From Chara braunii (Eukaryota > Streptophyta > Charophyceae > Charales > Characeae): a stretch of DNA of 57,135 nt. The DNA is taken from contig BFEA01000096.1 of NCBI GenBank assembly GCA_003427395.1, positions 364,077 through 421,211 of the forward strand, written 5' to 3'. Below the pieces are notes generated by a model. That model ran no database searches. It was not told the origin of the DNA and saw only the letters and a list, made by a program, of their open reading frames with translations. Of the stretch, positions 9,479-19,837 are shown piece by piece; the first letter of the stretch is position 1; every line of letters starts with the position of its first letter. The position numbers were made by a program, and so were the translations under genes.

Positions 9479-11320
9479 GTGAAGTTGAGAGCACATGAGT
9501 GTTCGTTCCTTAGCCCGCAGGGTGGAAAGAAGAAGATCCGCCTGTATCATGAATCTTGTAAGGAAAGAAGCTTAGCTCATTGTTGCATGAGCGCCCCCTC
9601 GTTCGCTCGTCACATAAAGAAAAATAATCTGATTGATCCGGTGTTTGTGGCATATGTGCGGCCGATAGAGGAAGGGGAAGTTAAGGAGGACGAAAAGTCC
9701 CCAGAAATTGAAAAAATATTGAAAGAATTCGCAAATGTGGCAGAGGCCCCGAGCGGTGAGGTAGAACGACCTATCAAGCATCGCATTGATATTATAAATG
9801 GAAGTCACATTTCAAAGTGCCCAATTTATAGAATGTCACCAAAAGAATTGGATGAAGTGCGAACCCAACTAGATGAGTTATTGGAAAAGGGACGGATTAG
9901 GCCTAGCTCCTCACCCTATGGTGCGTCGGTGTTGTTTGTGCCAAAGAAAGATGGCATGTGTATTGATTATAAAAGATTAAATGACATAACTGTTAAAAAT
10001 GTTGAGCCATTCCTCAAAATTGATGATTTGTTGAATAGAGTTGAAGGTTGCAAGTACTTCTTGAAGTCTGGCTACCATCAGATTGAGGTAGAACGAGAAG
10101 ACCAATATAAGACTGTCTTTCACACTAGGTATGGGCACTATGAATTCATTGTGTTGCCTTTTGGTCTTACTAACGCACCCGCAACCTTTCAGCAAACAAT
10201 GAATGAACATTTTCGTGAGTGGCTTGATAAGTTTGTGGTTATATGTCTGGATGATATCTTGATTTTTAGTAAAAGCCTAAGTGAGCATTGTGAGTACCTT
10301 CAACTCATGTTAAATAAGTTGCGTGAAACAAAGTTGAAATTGAACCCCAAGAAGTTTGAGTGGGCAAAGTATCAGGTATTGTATTTGGGACACGTTCTAG
10401 ATGGAGAAGGAATTAAACCAGAAGACGCCAAGATTGCAGCTATTCGAGATTGGCCTAACCCACGCATTTTGACGGAACTACGGTCGTTCTTTGGGTTGGC
10501 TAACTACTATTGCAAATTCGTGAAATATTTTAGGATAATTGTTCCTCCTCTTCATAGACTGTTGAAAAAGGAAACAATCTGGAAGAAATGCTTAATTAAT
10601 TATCCGATTTTAAAAGTTGTTGATTTTTCTTTGCTCTTTGTTGTTACCACCGACGCCAGTCAGTATGGGATAGGTGTTGTACTCCAACAAGATGATGGAA
10701 ATGAATTCAATGGATACAGGCCTGTTGAGTTTATGTCCCGAGGACTGCCTAGTGAGAAGGTCGCCGCTTCCACGTATGAAAGAGAGTTGTTCGCTCTCCA
10801 GGAATCTTTGGACCATTGGCGCCATTATCTCCCAGGTCACGACTTCAAAGTGTACTCATATCATGAGACACTCCGCCGGCTGAAAACGCAGGTCGAAGTG
10901 ACCCCTAAACTGACCAGGTTGGCCGCAAAAATTGATCAATATGATTTTGAACTAGAGCCAATAAAAGGTAAGTACAACGTTGTTGCTGACGCATGGAGTC
11001 GAAGATCTGACTTTTTCAGTGTCATTATAACGTACTTAAACATAGGCGCTGGCATTCAACATAAGATTAAGAATGCATATTCCACTGATCCTGTCTGTGG
11101 CACTATACTAAAATATATTCAAGGCGTGCCACATGAGTTTCCTGACTTTCGTGTAACTAAAGGACTGTTGTTTGAAAGAACTAGTGTGCATGATAACCTT
11201 TGTATTCCAGACAAGGAAGAGAAAAGTATGATCTTGGGGGAATGTCATGATACTGAAGGTCATTTCAGGTGGAAAAAGACCTATGCTAACCTCTTGCGTT
11301 CGTACACTTGGCCTCAATGA
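9479..11320 (+). CDS. pol: A1 pol ORF: reverse transcriptase, RNase H, start of integrase; catalytically defective
   Basis: A 613-codon open frame. The RT region contains RMSPKELDEVRTQLDELL, GRIRPSSSPYGASVLF, KSGYHQIEV, FGLTNAPATFQ and the CLDD box (10244-10255). RNase H follows with VVTTDASQYGIGVVL and a decayed HETLRRL/ADAWSRR end. The frame closes after the histidine half of the integrase zinc finger (ECHDTEGHF). Compared with A2 it lacks 9 bp (near 9955), 12 bp (10060/10061, removing the catalytic Asp of the KIDLKSGYHQ motif) and 39 bp (near 10585), and gains 9 bp (near 10703). All four changes keep the frame. Without that Asp it should not polymerise. Confidence 0.85.
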   Translation: MKLRAHECSFLSPQGGKKKIRLYHESCKERSLAHCCMSAPSFARHIKKNNLIDPVFVAYVRPIEEGEVKEDEKSPEIEKILKEFANVAEAPSGEVERPIKHRIDIINGSHISKCPIYRMSPKELDEVRTQLDELLEKGRIRPSSSPYGASVLFVPKKDGMCIDYKRLNDITVKNVEPFLKIDDLLNRVEGCKYFLKSGYHQIEVEREDQYKTVFHTRYGHYEFIVLPFGLTNAPATFQQTMNEHFREWLDKFVVICLDDILIFSKSLSEHCEYLQLMLNKLRETKLKLNPKKFEWAKYQVLYLGHVLDGEGIKPEDAKIAAIRDWPNPRILTELRSFFGLANYYCKFVKYFRIIVPPLHRLLKKETIWKKCLINYPILKVVDFSLLFVVTTDASQYGIGVVLQQDDGNEFNGYRPVEFMSRGLPSEKVAASTYERELFALQESLDHWRHYLPGHDFKVYSYHETLRRLKTQVEVTPKLTRLAAKIDQYDFELEPIKGKYNVVADAWSRRSDFFSVIITYLNIGAGIQHKIKNAYSTDPVCGTILKYIQGVPHEFPDFRVTKGLLFERTSVHDNLCIPDKEEKSMILGECHDTEGHFRWKKTYANLLRSYTWPQ

Positions 11321-12534
11321 AACCTAAATGCATTTCGTATGCGCAAGACTATCAAGTGTATCAGCGAAACAAGAGCACCACACAACCTCCCCTTGGTGTA
11401 TTAAAGTTATTGCCTATCCCAACAGGTCATGGAGACTCTGTGTCTATTGATTTCATGGACACTGAGGTAAAAAACAAGAATGGGAAAAACCGAGTTATGG
11501 TAATTATTGACAGATTCAGTAAGTTCGTTGTCTTTATAGCGTTACCTGCGGAAGCTAGGACTGACTTAGTGATTCGGGAATTCTTTAGCCATTGGGTAAA
11601 GGACTGCAGTCATCCCTTGACTATTATTAGTGACAGAGACTCTTTGTTCACCGGTGAACAATGGCAACAACTAATGAATGCCAATGGCTCCAAATTAACA
11701 ATGTCGTCAGGAAGACAACCTGAAACGAACAGGCAAACTGAGCAAATTAACAAGATTCTGCAGCAAACGCTACGTATACATTCGTCCCGACCAGATTGAC
11801 CGGTATGAACATTTGCCCAAAGTTGTTAGTGCCTACAATAATTTTATGCACTTATCCACTTCTAGAACTCCGATGGAGTTACACATGGGATGGCATCCCC
11901 GCAGACCTATACAATGTCTAAATCCGGATCAAGTACATAAACTTCCTCCAGAAACTAGAGAATTTGTAGTGCAATATCAAAAAGACTTTGAAAAGGTGAA
12001 AGAAAATATAATGAAGGTGCAACATCAAATGATCGAACAGGCAGACAAACATGAAAGACCTTCTCAATTTGTTGTAGGCGATCTGGTATGGGTGAAATCC
12101 AAAGAATTTATTCCCGAGGAAAACATTTTCCAGAAGCTGTTACCTGCCTACAGGGGACCTTGGCAAGTATTGGATGTGATAGGAGACGTAGATGGACCCT
12201 CCTACGTTATTGAGATTCCTCCACACTTGCATAGATATCAGTATTCCATGCATCAAAGCTCTTACCTTGCATGACTAACGAACTATTTCTCATTCGAAGG
12301 TCAACAATTCCTCCAAATATGGATGAGAAATTTCATGTTAATAAAATCCTTGTTGAAAGTACTATTCAAACTGGGCGCAGAGGTAGACCTCAGCGGTAAT
12401 ATAAAGTCAGATTTGCATATCAGGATCCAAGTGAAGACCGCTGGTACAGTAGGGAAGAGCTAATGGAATCTGCACCAAACATAGTGTCCTACTATTAAAG
12501 AGCAAGAAGAGGTGCTAATATTGTAGACCGATAA
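11308..12534 (+). pseudogene. A1 integrase and C-terminal domain, broken
   Basis: The core has IDFMD (first Asp), SDRDS (second Asp) and QTEQIN (Glu), so D,D,E residues are visible. The zinc-finger cysteines have become tyrosines (codons at 11350 and 11359; A2 keeps GCQVCQ). The frame stops at 11797-11799, resumes at 11813, and stops again at 12272-12274 after a GPY/F-like segment (LLPAYRGPWQVLD). A further homologous stretch reaches the stop at 12532-12534. Integrase would insert element cDNA; this copy is disrupted at three points and separated from RT by a frameshift near 11317. Confidence 0.85.
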
Positions 12535-12570
12535 GTGTTTCCAAGATAACTTCCAAATTAGGCCGGCGAG

Positions 12571-13636
12571 AGTAAAAGGGTCTTTACGATTCAAACCCCT
12601 AAATGTGAACCCAACATAAAACTGGACCTGTCGGCCAGAACTCAATTCTACGAGCAGCATTCCAAAGGACGAGTTCTCTGAAGCAAATGTCACATCCAGA
12701 GTGAAATGAAAAGTCGTTTTGAGAAGTCACAGTCAGGTCCTAGACGAACAGGTACTTGGCTCGATTTTAAGGCTGAGACAGGGTCATGTCTTTTCGGCAA
12801 TAAGTCAAAGGTCACAGTCCCAGATGAGTCACAGTCCCGAGGGTCAAATCTGATTCAGACCAGGAGTCCAAAAGACAGGCCCGTCGGCCAAAGCAGCAGC
12901 AGACCATGGGAAAGAATACTGGTAAACACACTTTGCAACAACAGGTACTGGTTGGAGTCCCAGGCACTTGGAGGCTGGATGCAGACCACGCCCGACCAGT
13001 CCAGCACTATAAAGGACTAGCCAGCCTCCCATTTGGCAGATACTCATTCGCATGAGAGTGTGGAAGTAATGAGGCACTTGCGAGCCAGATGCGATTGAGC
13101 TGCGACAGGCTTGAGAGCTACGCTGGAGAGAGAGAGAGTTAAGCGCTGGCTGGAAGAAGAGCAGCCATAGCTGCGCCAGCGCCAATTAGTATTAGTGGTA
13201 GGAATAGTTAGTAGAGAAGACCAATGAGTAGTATTTAGAGTAGATCCTCGAGTAATAGGGAGTGTGCATGCATGGTGAGTGTGAACAGACCAGGGCGATA
13301 GACACAAAGAGAGAGAGAACAGAAGAAGAGAATGGAGAGAAGTGAGCTATGGTGGAACTTACCTGCTGAGCGTTGTTCTTGATGATTGGCTGTTGGCGCT
13401 GATGAGCGCCAGGCTTGGAACTCTTGTTGGATGAAGAAGACTTGTAATATTGTTGGGCGCTTTACATTTTGAACTTGTGATTCTCTTTCCTTAATCTGGT
13501 TCTGATAATTGAGTTGCGCTTCCTGGTTTCCACTCCCACTGAACTTTGTGTGGGACATTGCAAATCTATGAGATCTATGTTACATGCATGTTATTTGATA
13601 CACCCCAGCAAGTGACGAACGGACAGGTTCCTTGCA
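12571..13636 (+). repeat. Family A LTR2, shared by A1 and A2
   Basis: 1066 bp, starting AGTAAAAGGG (expected TG mutated) and ending CCTTGCA. It follows the A1 pol end (AATTAGGCCGGCGAG) and is followed at once by a second primer-binding site, so it acts as 3' LTR of A1 and 5' LTR of A2. TATAAAG lies at 13008-13014. Confidence 0.9.
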
Positions 13637-13637
13637 A

Positions 13638-13653
13638 TTTTGGTATCGGAGCA
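13638..13653 (+). promoter_or_regulatory. A2 primer-binding site
   Basis: TTTTGGTATCGGAGCA immediately after LTR2, identical to the A1 site. It shows that the LTR2 right side is a 5' element border. Confidence 0.85.
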
Positions 13654-13854
13654 TAACTTGTTACTCTCGTTGGAGTATGCTAGCATGATTTAAGCCGGCG
13701 AGAAGAAGAAGGCTGGTTTGAGTATTCCTAGCGAGTAGGTAAGTAAGGCGAGGGAGGAGGAGAGTTGGGTTAGGATTGAGGGGTAAGTGTGCCGAAGAAG
13801 AAAGAGGAAGGGGGGAAGAGTACGTACCTGTTGTGCGATTGGAGCGTTTGGAGT

Positions 13855-13863
13855 GAACGTGGA
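13855..13863 (+). repeat. 9-bp target-site duplication, left (GAACGTGGA)
   Basis: GAACGTGGA at 13855-13863 is repeated at 16208-16216. The uninterrupted A1 and A3 copies have a single AACGTGGA at this place, so eight of the nine bases are verified by empty sites. Confidence 0.8.
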
Positions 13864-13873
13864 TTATGTTACC

Positions 13874-13892
13874 GCGCGTTCATTGAACGCGC
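13874..13892. repeat. Perfect terminal palindrome of the foldback element
   Basis: GCGCGTTCA-T-TGAACGCGC: 9-bp arms with a 1-base centre, 10 bp from the element end. Many more CGCGTTC/GAACGCG copies follow up to about 13970, and again at 16080-16198. Such subterminal motif clusters often bind transposase. Confidence 0.85.
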
Positions 13893-14127
13893 TTTTCGCG
13901 TTCAAGCTTTGAACGCAGTGAATGCGCGTTCAGTGAACGGCGGTGAACGCGTTTGACGCGTTTGCGTAGGGGGTTGTGCGGGGNGGGGGGGGGCTTTGGG
14001 CAATGTGGGGAGCAGCCACGGTGCTTGGGGGGACTGTGTGCAGTGTGGAAAGCGGCGGCGCTGCTTGAACGGGGCTGTGGGCCAATGCCCCAGACAAAAG
14101 AGAGAGAAAAAAAAAAAGTACTCCTTT

Positions 14128-14493
14128 TTTTTCAGGGGGGTGCGGGAAACCCCCTAACACGGCTCAGACAGCCCGTGCAGGCTGTCTGAGGGGTCATCGC
14201 AGCCATATGGCTCAAACCTGCCCACCGAAATCGAGGCAGGCATCGAGTATGAAGAAGAGCACGAGCTGGCCGAATATATACTCAGGATTCAAGTTCAGGT
14301 CTGTGTTTCAGCAGTTATGGGTTGCTCACTGCACGTAATTCTCAGGGATTGGCTGCACTACTCACTACTCACCAAATTTGCAAAACTAGAATGAATCTTT
14401 TGCAGAACATGGAATAATGCGCCGCCATATATTTTGTCTCTTGTGCATGTGCTGAGTAGAGGCCCTTAGGGCCACTGCACGTATTCCTAAGAA
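14128..14493. repeat. Left arm of the foldback long inverted repeat
   Basis: It contains AACACGGCTCAGACAG, ATCGAGGCAGGCA, GAGCACGAGCTGGCCG and CAGCAGTTATGGGTTGCTCA. The complements of all four appear in reverse order between 15313 and 15890. Confidence 0.8.
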
Positions 14494-14559
14494 AAGAGAA
14501 ACGATTTTTCTTTTTTTCTGTTTTTCTTTTTTCTTGTTTTCTTTTTTTTTGTTTTCTTA

Positions 14560-14635
14560 CGAATACGTGCAGTGGCCCTAAGGGCCTCTACTCAGCACAT
14601 GCACAAAAGACATGTTCTGTAGAAGATTCATTCTT
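14560..14635 (+). repeat. First plus copy of an ~80-bp motif inside the foldback element
   Basis: The motif GAATACGTGCAGTGGCCCTA...AGATTCATTC occurs inverted at about 14405-14490, and directly at 14560-14635, 15178-15255 and 15314-15400, with part of another after the N gap. T-rich (TTTTTCTTG) spacers separate the copies. Confidence 0.75.
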
Positions 14636-14689
14636 TTTTCCTTTTCTTTTTTTTTCTTGTTTTTTTGCCCTCTCATTGTAGAAGAATGG

Positions 14690-15160
14690 TTTGAGTAGCT
14701 TAGGAGAGTATCCCCCCCCCTCCCCCCCCAATCCCCAACTGCTCCCCCGGGACATCAACTTGCCATCCCTTGTTTTGTCCTTCCCCTCTCTTCCCCCGGG
14801 CGAATCCCCCTGTCCCTGTACCCAGACTTCTCCAATCTCCCCCCACCCACAGACCCACCTTCCCTTTTCTTTTCATTTTCTCAGGATCTCTACCCCCGGA
14901 CCATATCAGTATCTCTCTTCCCAAGTACCCAACTCTCCCACACCAGAATAGCATAGTAAAGCCGAAACCCCTCCCTCTTGCTAATCTTTACTGTTCAACA
15001 GATGATTGTCGGTTCCTAGAAGGTGTCGTAAAAAGCGAAGCTGGCTAAAGCTGCCAGAGGTCTCGATTCCGGGTTGAATTGTGGGGTCCCCGGCCCTGAT
15101 TCCTTATCTTTGCAATCAAACAGACATTCAATTCGAAAAAAAAAAAAAAAAAAAAAAAAC
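14690..15160 (+). other. Central unique segment of the foldback element ending in poly-A
   Basis: A C-rich stretch (14711-14730) is followed by sequence with a GGTCTCGATTCC phrase (15058-15069), resembling but not matching an RNA polymerase III B box, then a run of about 22 A (15137-15158). It could be a decayed SINE or captured sequence. No good A box at a normal distance was found, so no RNA gene is called. Confidence 0.3.
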
Positions 15161-15312
15161 ACTGTAGCTACTCATCTTAGGAATACGTGCAGTGGCCCTA
15201 AGGGTCTCCACTCTGCACATGCACAAAAGACATGTTCTGCAGAAGATTCATTCTTTTTTTCTGTTTTTTCTTTTTCTTGTTTTTCTTTTTTTTCTCCTTT
15301 TTCTTTTTTCTT

Positions 15313-15890
15313 AGGAATACGTGCAGTGGGGCCTCTACTCAGCACATGCACAACAGACAAAACATATGGCGGCGTATTATTCCATGTTTTGAGGAAGATT
15401 CATTCTTTTGTTTTGTTTTTCTTTTTTCTTGTTTTTTTTTTTGTCTNNNNNNNNNNNNNNNNNNNNNNNNNNNNNNNNNNNNNNNNNNNNNNNNNNNNNN
15501 NNNNNNNNNNNNNNNNNNNNNNNNNNNNNNNNNNNNNNNNNNNNNNNNNNNNNNAACAGACAAAACATATGGCGGCGTATTATTCCATGTTATGTAGTAG
15601 ATTCATTCTAGTTTTGCACATTTGGTGAGTAGTGCAGCCAAGCCCTGAGAATCACGTGCAGAGACCTACACGACCTAGCTACGTGAGCAACCCATAACTG
15701 CTGAAATAGATACCTGAAGTTGAATTCTGCGCATATATTCGGCCAGCTCGTGCTCTACTTCATACACATTGCCTGCCTCGATTTTGGTGGGGGGGTCTGC
15801 ACCACATGGCTGTGAGGACCCCTCAGACAGCCTGCATGGGCCATCTGAGCCGTGTTAGGGGGTTTCCCCTACCCCCCCGAAAAAAAAAAA
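15313..15890. repeat. Right arm of the foldback long inverted repeat (with assembly gap)
   Basis: Reverse complement of the left arm, with TATTCGGCCAGCTCGTGCTC and TGAGCAACCCATAACTGCTG. It is interrupted by N at 15447-15554, after which the phrase ACAAAACATATGGCGGCGTA appears a second time, so part of the arm may be duplicated across the gap. Confidence 0.75.
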
Positions 15891-15898
15891 GAAGGAGC

Positions 15899-15902
<4 letters not shown>

Positions 15903-15931
<29 letters not shown>

Positions 15932-15943
15932 CACACACACACA
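15903..15943. repeat. (CA)n microsatellite
   Basis: About 20 CA units with one TTC interruption, inside the right part of the foldback element. Confidence 0.95.
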
Positions 15944-16207
15944 ATGGTGGGGGTGACGCCGTACTTGTGGCGGGGGTGGTGGTGGGGGTACTCCGGGGAG
16001 GGTTTTTATTTCACTTTAGGGGTTTTTTGAACGAGTGCCACCACCCCGTAGTCCGCGACACGCGCATGTTGGGCGCGAGGTCGCGTTCAATTTTTATGCA
16101 CCACGTGGCGCGCAGCGCGTTTGAACGCGATTGAACGCGGCCGCGCGGGGTATGAACACGCGCGTTTGAACGTAAATGCGCGTTCGGCGCGTTCAACCGG
16201 TTACACA

Positions 16208-16216
16208 GAACGTGGA
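16208..16216 (+). repeat. 9-bp target-site duplication, right (GAACGTGGA)
   Basis: Second copy of GAACGTGGA; A2 leader sequence resumes directly after it (GTCTTCAACAACGGCGTC). Confidence 0.8.
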
Positions 16217-16845
16217 GTCTTCAACAACGGCGTCAAAGAAGAGAAGCACATCCCGCCCCACTTACCTTGTTGAGTGCGAATTTGTGTGTTGTGTACCTTT
16301 TCCCTTCCATTTTGGTGGTCGCTGCTGCTGTCTGGTCAAAACACCTTGGTATGGTCTGACAGTCAGGACTGTAGAAAGTCGATATCTGGTCTTAGCGCTT
16401 TGCCATTCGGTCTGATGAATAGTAGTGAAGATAGGATTAGACTAGGACTGTGTCAGACTGCCATGCTAGATTGTAAGAGGCTTGTGAGCATAATCAATCC
16501 GGATGAATTTGATATATTCTAAAGAATAGTTTCAGCGTTTCCCAGCTACCTAGACTAATTAGTAATTCAAAAGTGACGCAGCCAGACAAACAAAAGCCTA
16601 AAGAAGGCAACAACGAAGTGACATGACAACAAACAAACAGAAGAAAGAAAAAGAAAAAGTATTCTGATTAGAGAAAATTGTACAATAATTTGTATTACTA
16701 AAATTCGTTATTCTGAAGCAGCGATATGCAAACACTGGAAAAAAAAAAAAAAAAAAAAAAAAATACACCATCCACTCAAGAAGACTAGGATTCGGGGTAA
16801 CTACTTGGTGGTCCAGAGGGGGTTATTCTTGTGGTGTTCCGCACC
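16217..16845 (+). other. A2 leader, right part, no gene
   Basis: Homologous to 6155-6784 of A1, including the poly-A run before gag (16738-16762). Nothing else is seen. Confidence 0.7.
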
Positions 16846-18835
16846 ATGGATGACTATCCCATGTACGGGCTGGTGGTCCTATCTATACTGCTAAGGCCAC
16901 TATTCCGCTTCTTCTTTCCTCTCGGCTTCAGGAGAGTATGTGCCACCCACATGATGGCAATGCGATGAAGGAAGGTGAAGCAAGGGCTCTCTACGATAGA
17001 GCAGACTAAAGTAGATCGTCGCTTGGCCGAGAAAAACAAAGAGAAAGAAGAGAGAAAGAAACAGAAAGAGGAAGAACTAAAAAAAAAAGTTCAGGTGGAG
17101 GAAGAAAGAATAAGGAAAAAGTTGAAATAAAGGATGGAAAAACAATTGATGGAAGAACTGCAAAACATTGAAGAAAAAGGAGACATAATAATTAGACGTC
17201 GGACCGAGAGAGGGAAAACTAGCCAGTCTGGAGGGATAACCATTCAGTTATAAGCATTGGATTGGTTTGAACAGTACGGTTATAAAGGCGAGATGGTCGT
17301 GGAAACAAATGAGGAAAGAGATGCCTATGTTGACAACCAAAAGACAAGACATGGAAGAAAAAAGGAAACTGCAGGCAGAGGAGACTGCAACGAGAATTAC
17401 AAGCACAAAAAGAAAAACAGACGGCCACTAAAGAACAACTTGCCCTCTTGACCAAAACTGTTCTCCATACCAAGCAGGAGTTGGCTGCATTGAACAGGAC
17501 CGTGCAGAAAATTGAGCATCATCAATTCGAGTTTGAAGGGGTATGGAACACCTTCCTGCACATATCTGCTCAAGAGGTACCCCAACACATGCAGTCATAC
17601 ATTGAAAAATTAGATGAGCAGATCAGTAAAACATTTACCCTTACCGTGATTGAGAAATTAATACATAGTGGCGGAGGAGGTGGAGGAGATGGAGATGGAG
17701 ATGGAGATGGAGATGGAGACAAGAAGAAGAAGGGGGTGCGTCAAGATGAAGTGAAAGAAGTAAGAAAAATCAAAGTGTCATGGACTTACACAGGTAAGAA
17801 GGAAGAAAGTTTATTGCATTGGATTGTTGCAGTAGAGTCCTGTGAATACGAACAATGCATACCATATTTGGATAGGGTCCTTATGACCAGTTCATGTATG
17901 ACCGGGGATGCGATGAGCTTTGCAATCTCCCTGCAAAAAAAAACATCTTGTCAGACTCTGATAGAGAATTCTCAGCAAACTCGAATTAAGGATTTCTTTA
18001 AAGCAATTCGAGAAAGATTTTAGGGCAAAAATTTAGCCCGAAGAGCTCAGATGCTAATCCTAAATATTGTCGATCGAAAATGAAAAAGTGTGTCCGCACT
18101 TAACGCTACCATGGACGAACTGTTGCAATGCGCTGAACATGGACTTACTCCGATGTAGATCCTTAATAACTTTGCTAGAGCACTGCCCGATTCTCTCCAT
18201 ACCCAATTATATCCCCGTACCAAGAAGGAAGGAATGACCTACGAGAAATTTACTAAGATTGCAATAGACCATGTCGGTTTCTTGGCTGAGGCAAATTATT
18301 GCCATTATTGGAAAGATTTACAGACCGACAAGAAATGAAAGAACAATACCATCTCGGGAACTTCTGACCTTTGAAGAACGAGGTGTTGAAACTCTCTCAT
18401 ATGACCAGATAGACTATGGTCTAGAAGGGGGATTACATGACCGTTGCAGCCCGCGGGGGAGGGCGACAAGGAAGAGGCCGTGGTAGAGGAAGAGGAGGTC
18501 GAGGTCGTAGAGATAGAGAACCAGTCACCCAGAGGGGTGGTAGCGAAGGTAGCTATTACGTGGGTGGAAGGGGCAATGGTCCCTCACAAGGTGGCCGAGG
18601 ACCCAACTGCACATGGGGAAGGGGAAGAGAAAGAAGCACGTGGAATAGAAATTGGAACCGACCATATCCACCCCATCCTGGCATGTCTGAAGGCAGACCT
18701 TGGGAACGAATGGGAATAACGAAAAAAGTTTGGCAAGATAGAAAAATTGTTGGACAGTGCCTTAAATGTGGTAACCCCGACCGCATTGTTCCCTTTTGCT
18801 CAGACTACAAGCAACCAAAAGGGATCAGCCAGTAG
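16846..18835 (+). pseudogene. gag: A2 gag, heavily broken
   Basis: It starts at ATG 16846 (MDDYPMYGLVV) with the same hydrophobic N-terminus as A1. In-frame stops occur near 16966 and 17128, and the coiled-coil part has a deletion. The frame is recognisable again at 17448-18023, with the GD repeat and the capsid-like WIVAVESCEYEQ. Unlike A1 and A3, the codon after TSC is CAG, not TAG. The C-terminal part (18437-18835) has an RG-rich segment (GRGRGRGRGGRGRR) then a knuckle whose His is Arg (codon 18782-18784), so zinc binding should be lost. Confidence 0.85.
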
Positions 18836-19059
18836 GGGTCTCAGTTGCCTCTAAGGAACTTCGGATGCAAGTAGACTGAAATCCTCCCATTCGAAGGTTC
18901 CCGTGACGGAGACTGAAGAGCTAGACGGTCCCCACCTAGTTAGTTGTCTAGAGGTAGTTAGTGTGTGTACCTCTCTAGGTGGATCCCTCGCTGGCATGGG
19001 TGATGAGTTGGCCACTCGTCGCCAAGCCTGAGCCGAAATGAAGAAACGGAAAGGGCAGC

Positions 19060-19837
19060 TAATAATTGCAGATTAAGAAGTCGATAAAGTAAGAGTAGGT
19101 GGAATGATTGACAGTGGGTCAACGCGCAACTACATTAGTAAGAAAGGTATAGAAAATTGCGTCTTGGGCTAAAGGTTAAGCAATTAAATGAGCCCATAAC
19201 AAGTATAATAGCAAATAACAGCGAGATTGTCATGAAGAGATATGTTGAGGGGATCAAGACATACTTTCGGCTCGACGTAGAGGGGAAGGTGGAACGCGTT
19301 CTCCACTCTCTGACTCTCTTGGTGGAAGACAGTCTCCCTTTTCACATTCTTTTAGCCACATATTGGGGGGAAGCTGCAGATGCGAATGTGAAGTTGAGAG
19401 CACATGAGTGTTGGCTCCCTAGCCCGCAGGGTGGAAAGAAGAAGATTCGCTTGTATCATGAATTTGGTAAGGAAAGCAGCTTAGCTCATTGTTGCATGAG
19501 TGCCCCCGCATTCGCCCGTCACATAAAGAAAAATAATCTGATTGATCCGGTGTTTGTGGCATATGTGCACCCGATAAAGGAAGGGGAAGTTAAGGAGGAT
19601 GAAAACTCCCGAGAAATCAAAAAAATTATGAAAGAATTTGCAGATGTGGCAGAGGCCCCAAGCGGTGTGGTAGAACGACCTATTAAGCATCGCATTGATA
19701 TTATACATGGAAGTCAGATTCCAAAGGGCCCAATTTATAGAATGTCACCAAAAGAATCAGATGAACTGCGAACCCAACTAGACGAGTTGCTGGAAAAGGG
19801 ATGGATTAGGCCTAGCTCCTCACCGTATGGTGCGTAA
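19060..19837 (+). pseudogene. A2 protease and protease-RT linker, broken
   Basis: The protease motif MIDSGSTRNYI has its DSG at 19110-19118. A frameshift precedes the 226-codon frame 19157-19837. That frame covers the protease C-terminal part (LLVEDSLPFHILLATYWGE) and the linker to RT (RMSPKESDELRTQLDELL, GWIRPSSSPYGA). It ends at TAA 19835-19837 inside the RT fingers region, where A1 has a serine codon. Sequence continues in the same frame afterwards. Confidence 0.8.

Larger units (their letters stand above)
13864..16207. mobile_element. Non-autonomous inverted-repeat (foldback-type) DNA element, 2.3 kb
   Basis: The element lies between the 9-bp direct repeats. Its ends are TTATGTTACC and GGTTACACA, partial inverses of each other. 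Both ends are crowded with GAACGCG/CGCGTTC motifs. Internal arms 14128-14493 and 15313-15890 are inverted repeats of each other, with shared phrases such as GAGCACGAGCTGGCCGAATA on one arm and its complement on the other. No transposase ORF is present; predicted ORFs run through homopolymers or the N gap. The 8-9 bp duplication suits hAT- or Mutator-type transposition, but the terminal bases fit neither cleanly. Confidence 0.75.

Noticed and set aside
15030-15100. tRNA-like sequence with a B-box-like word
   Set aside because: No cloverleaf can be drawn, the B box has an extra base and the A box is missing at normal distance.
15074-15628. 184-codon ORF
   Set aside because: It runs through poly-A, T-rich spacers and the N gap; no motif and not conserved on the inverted arm.
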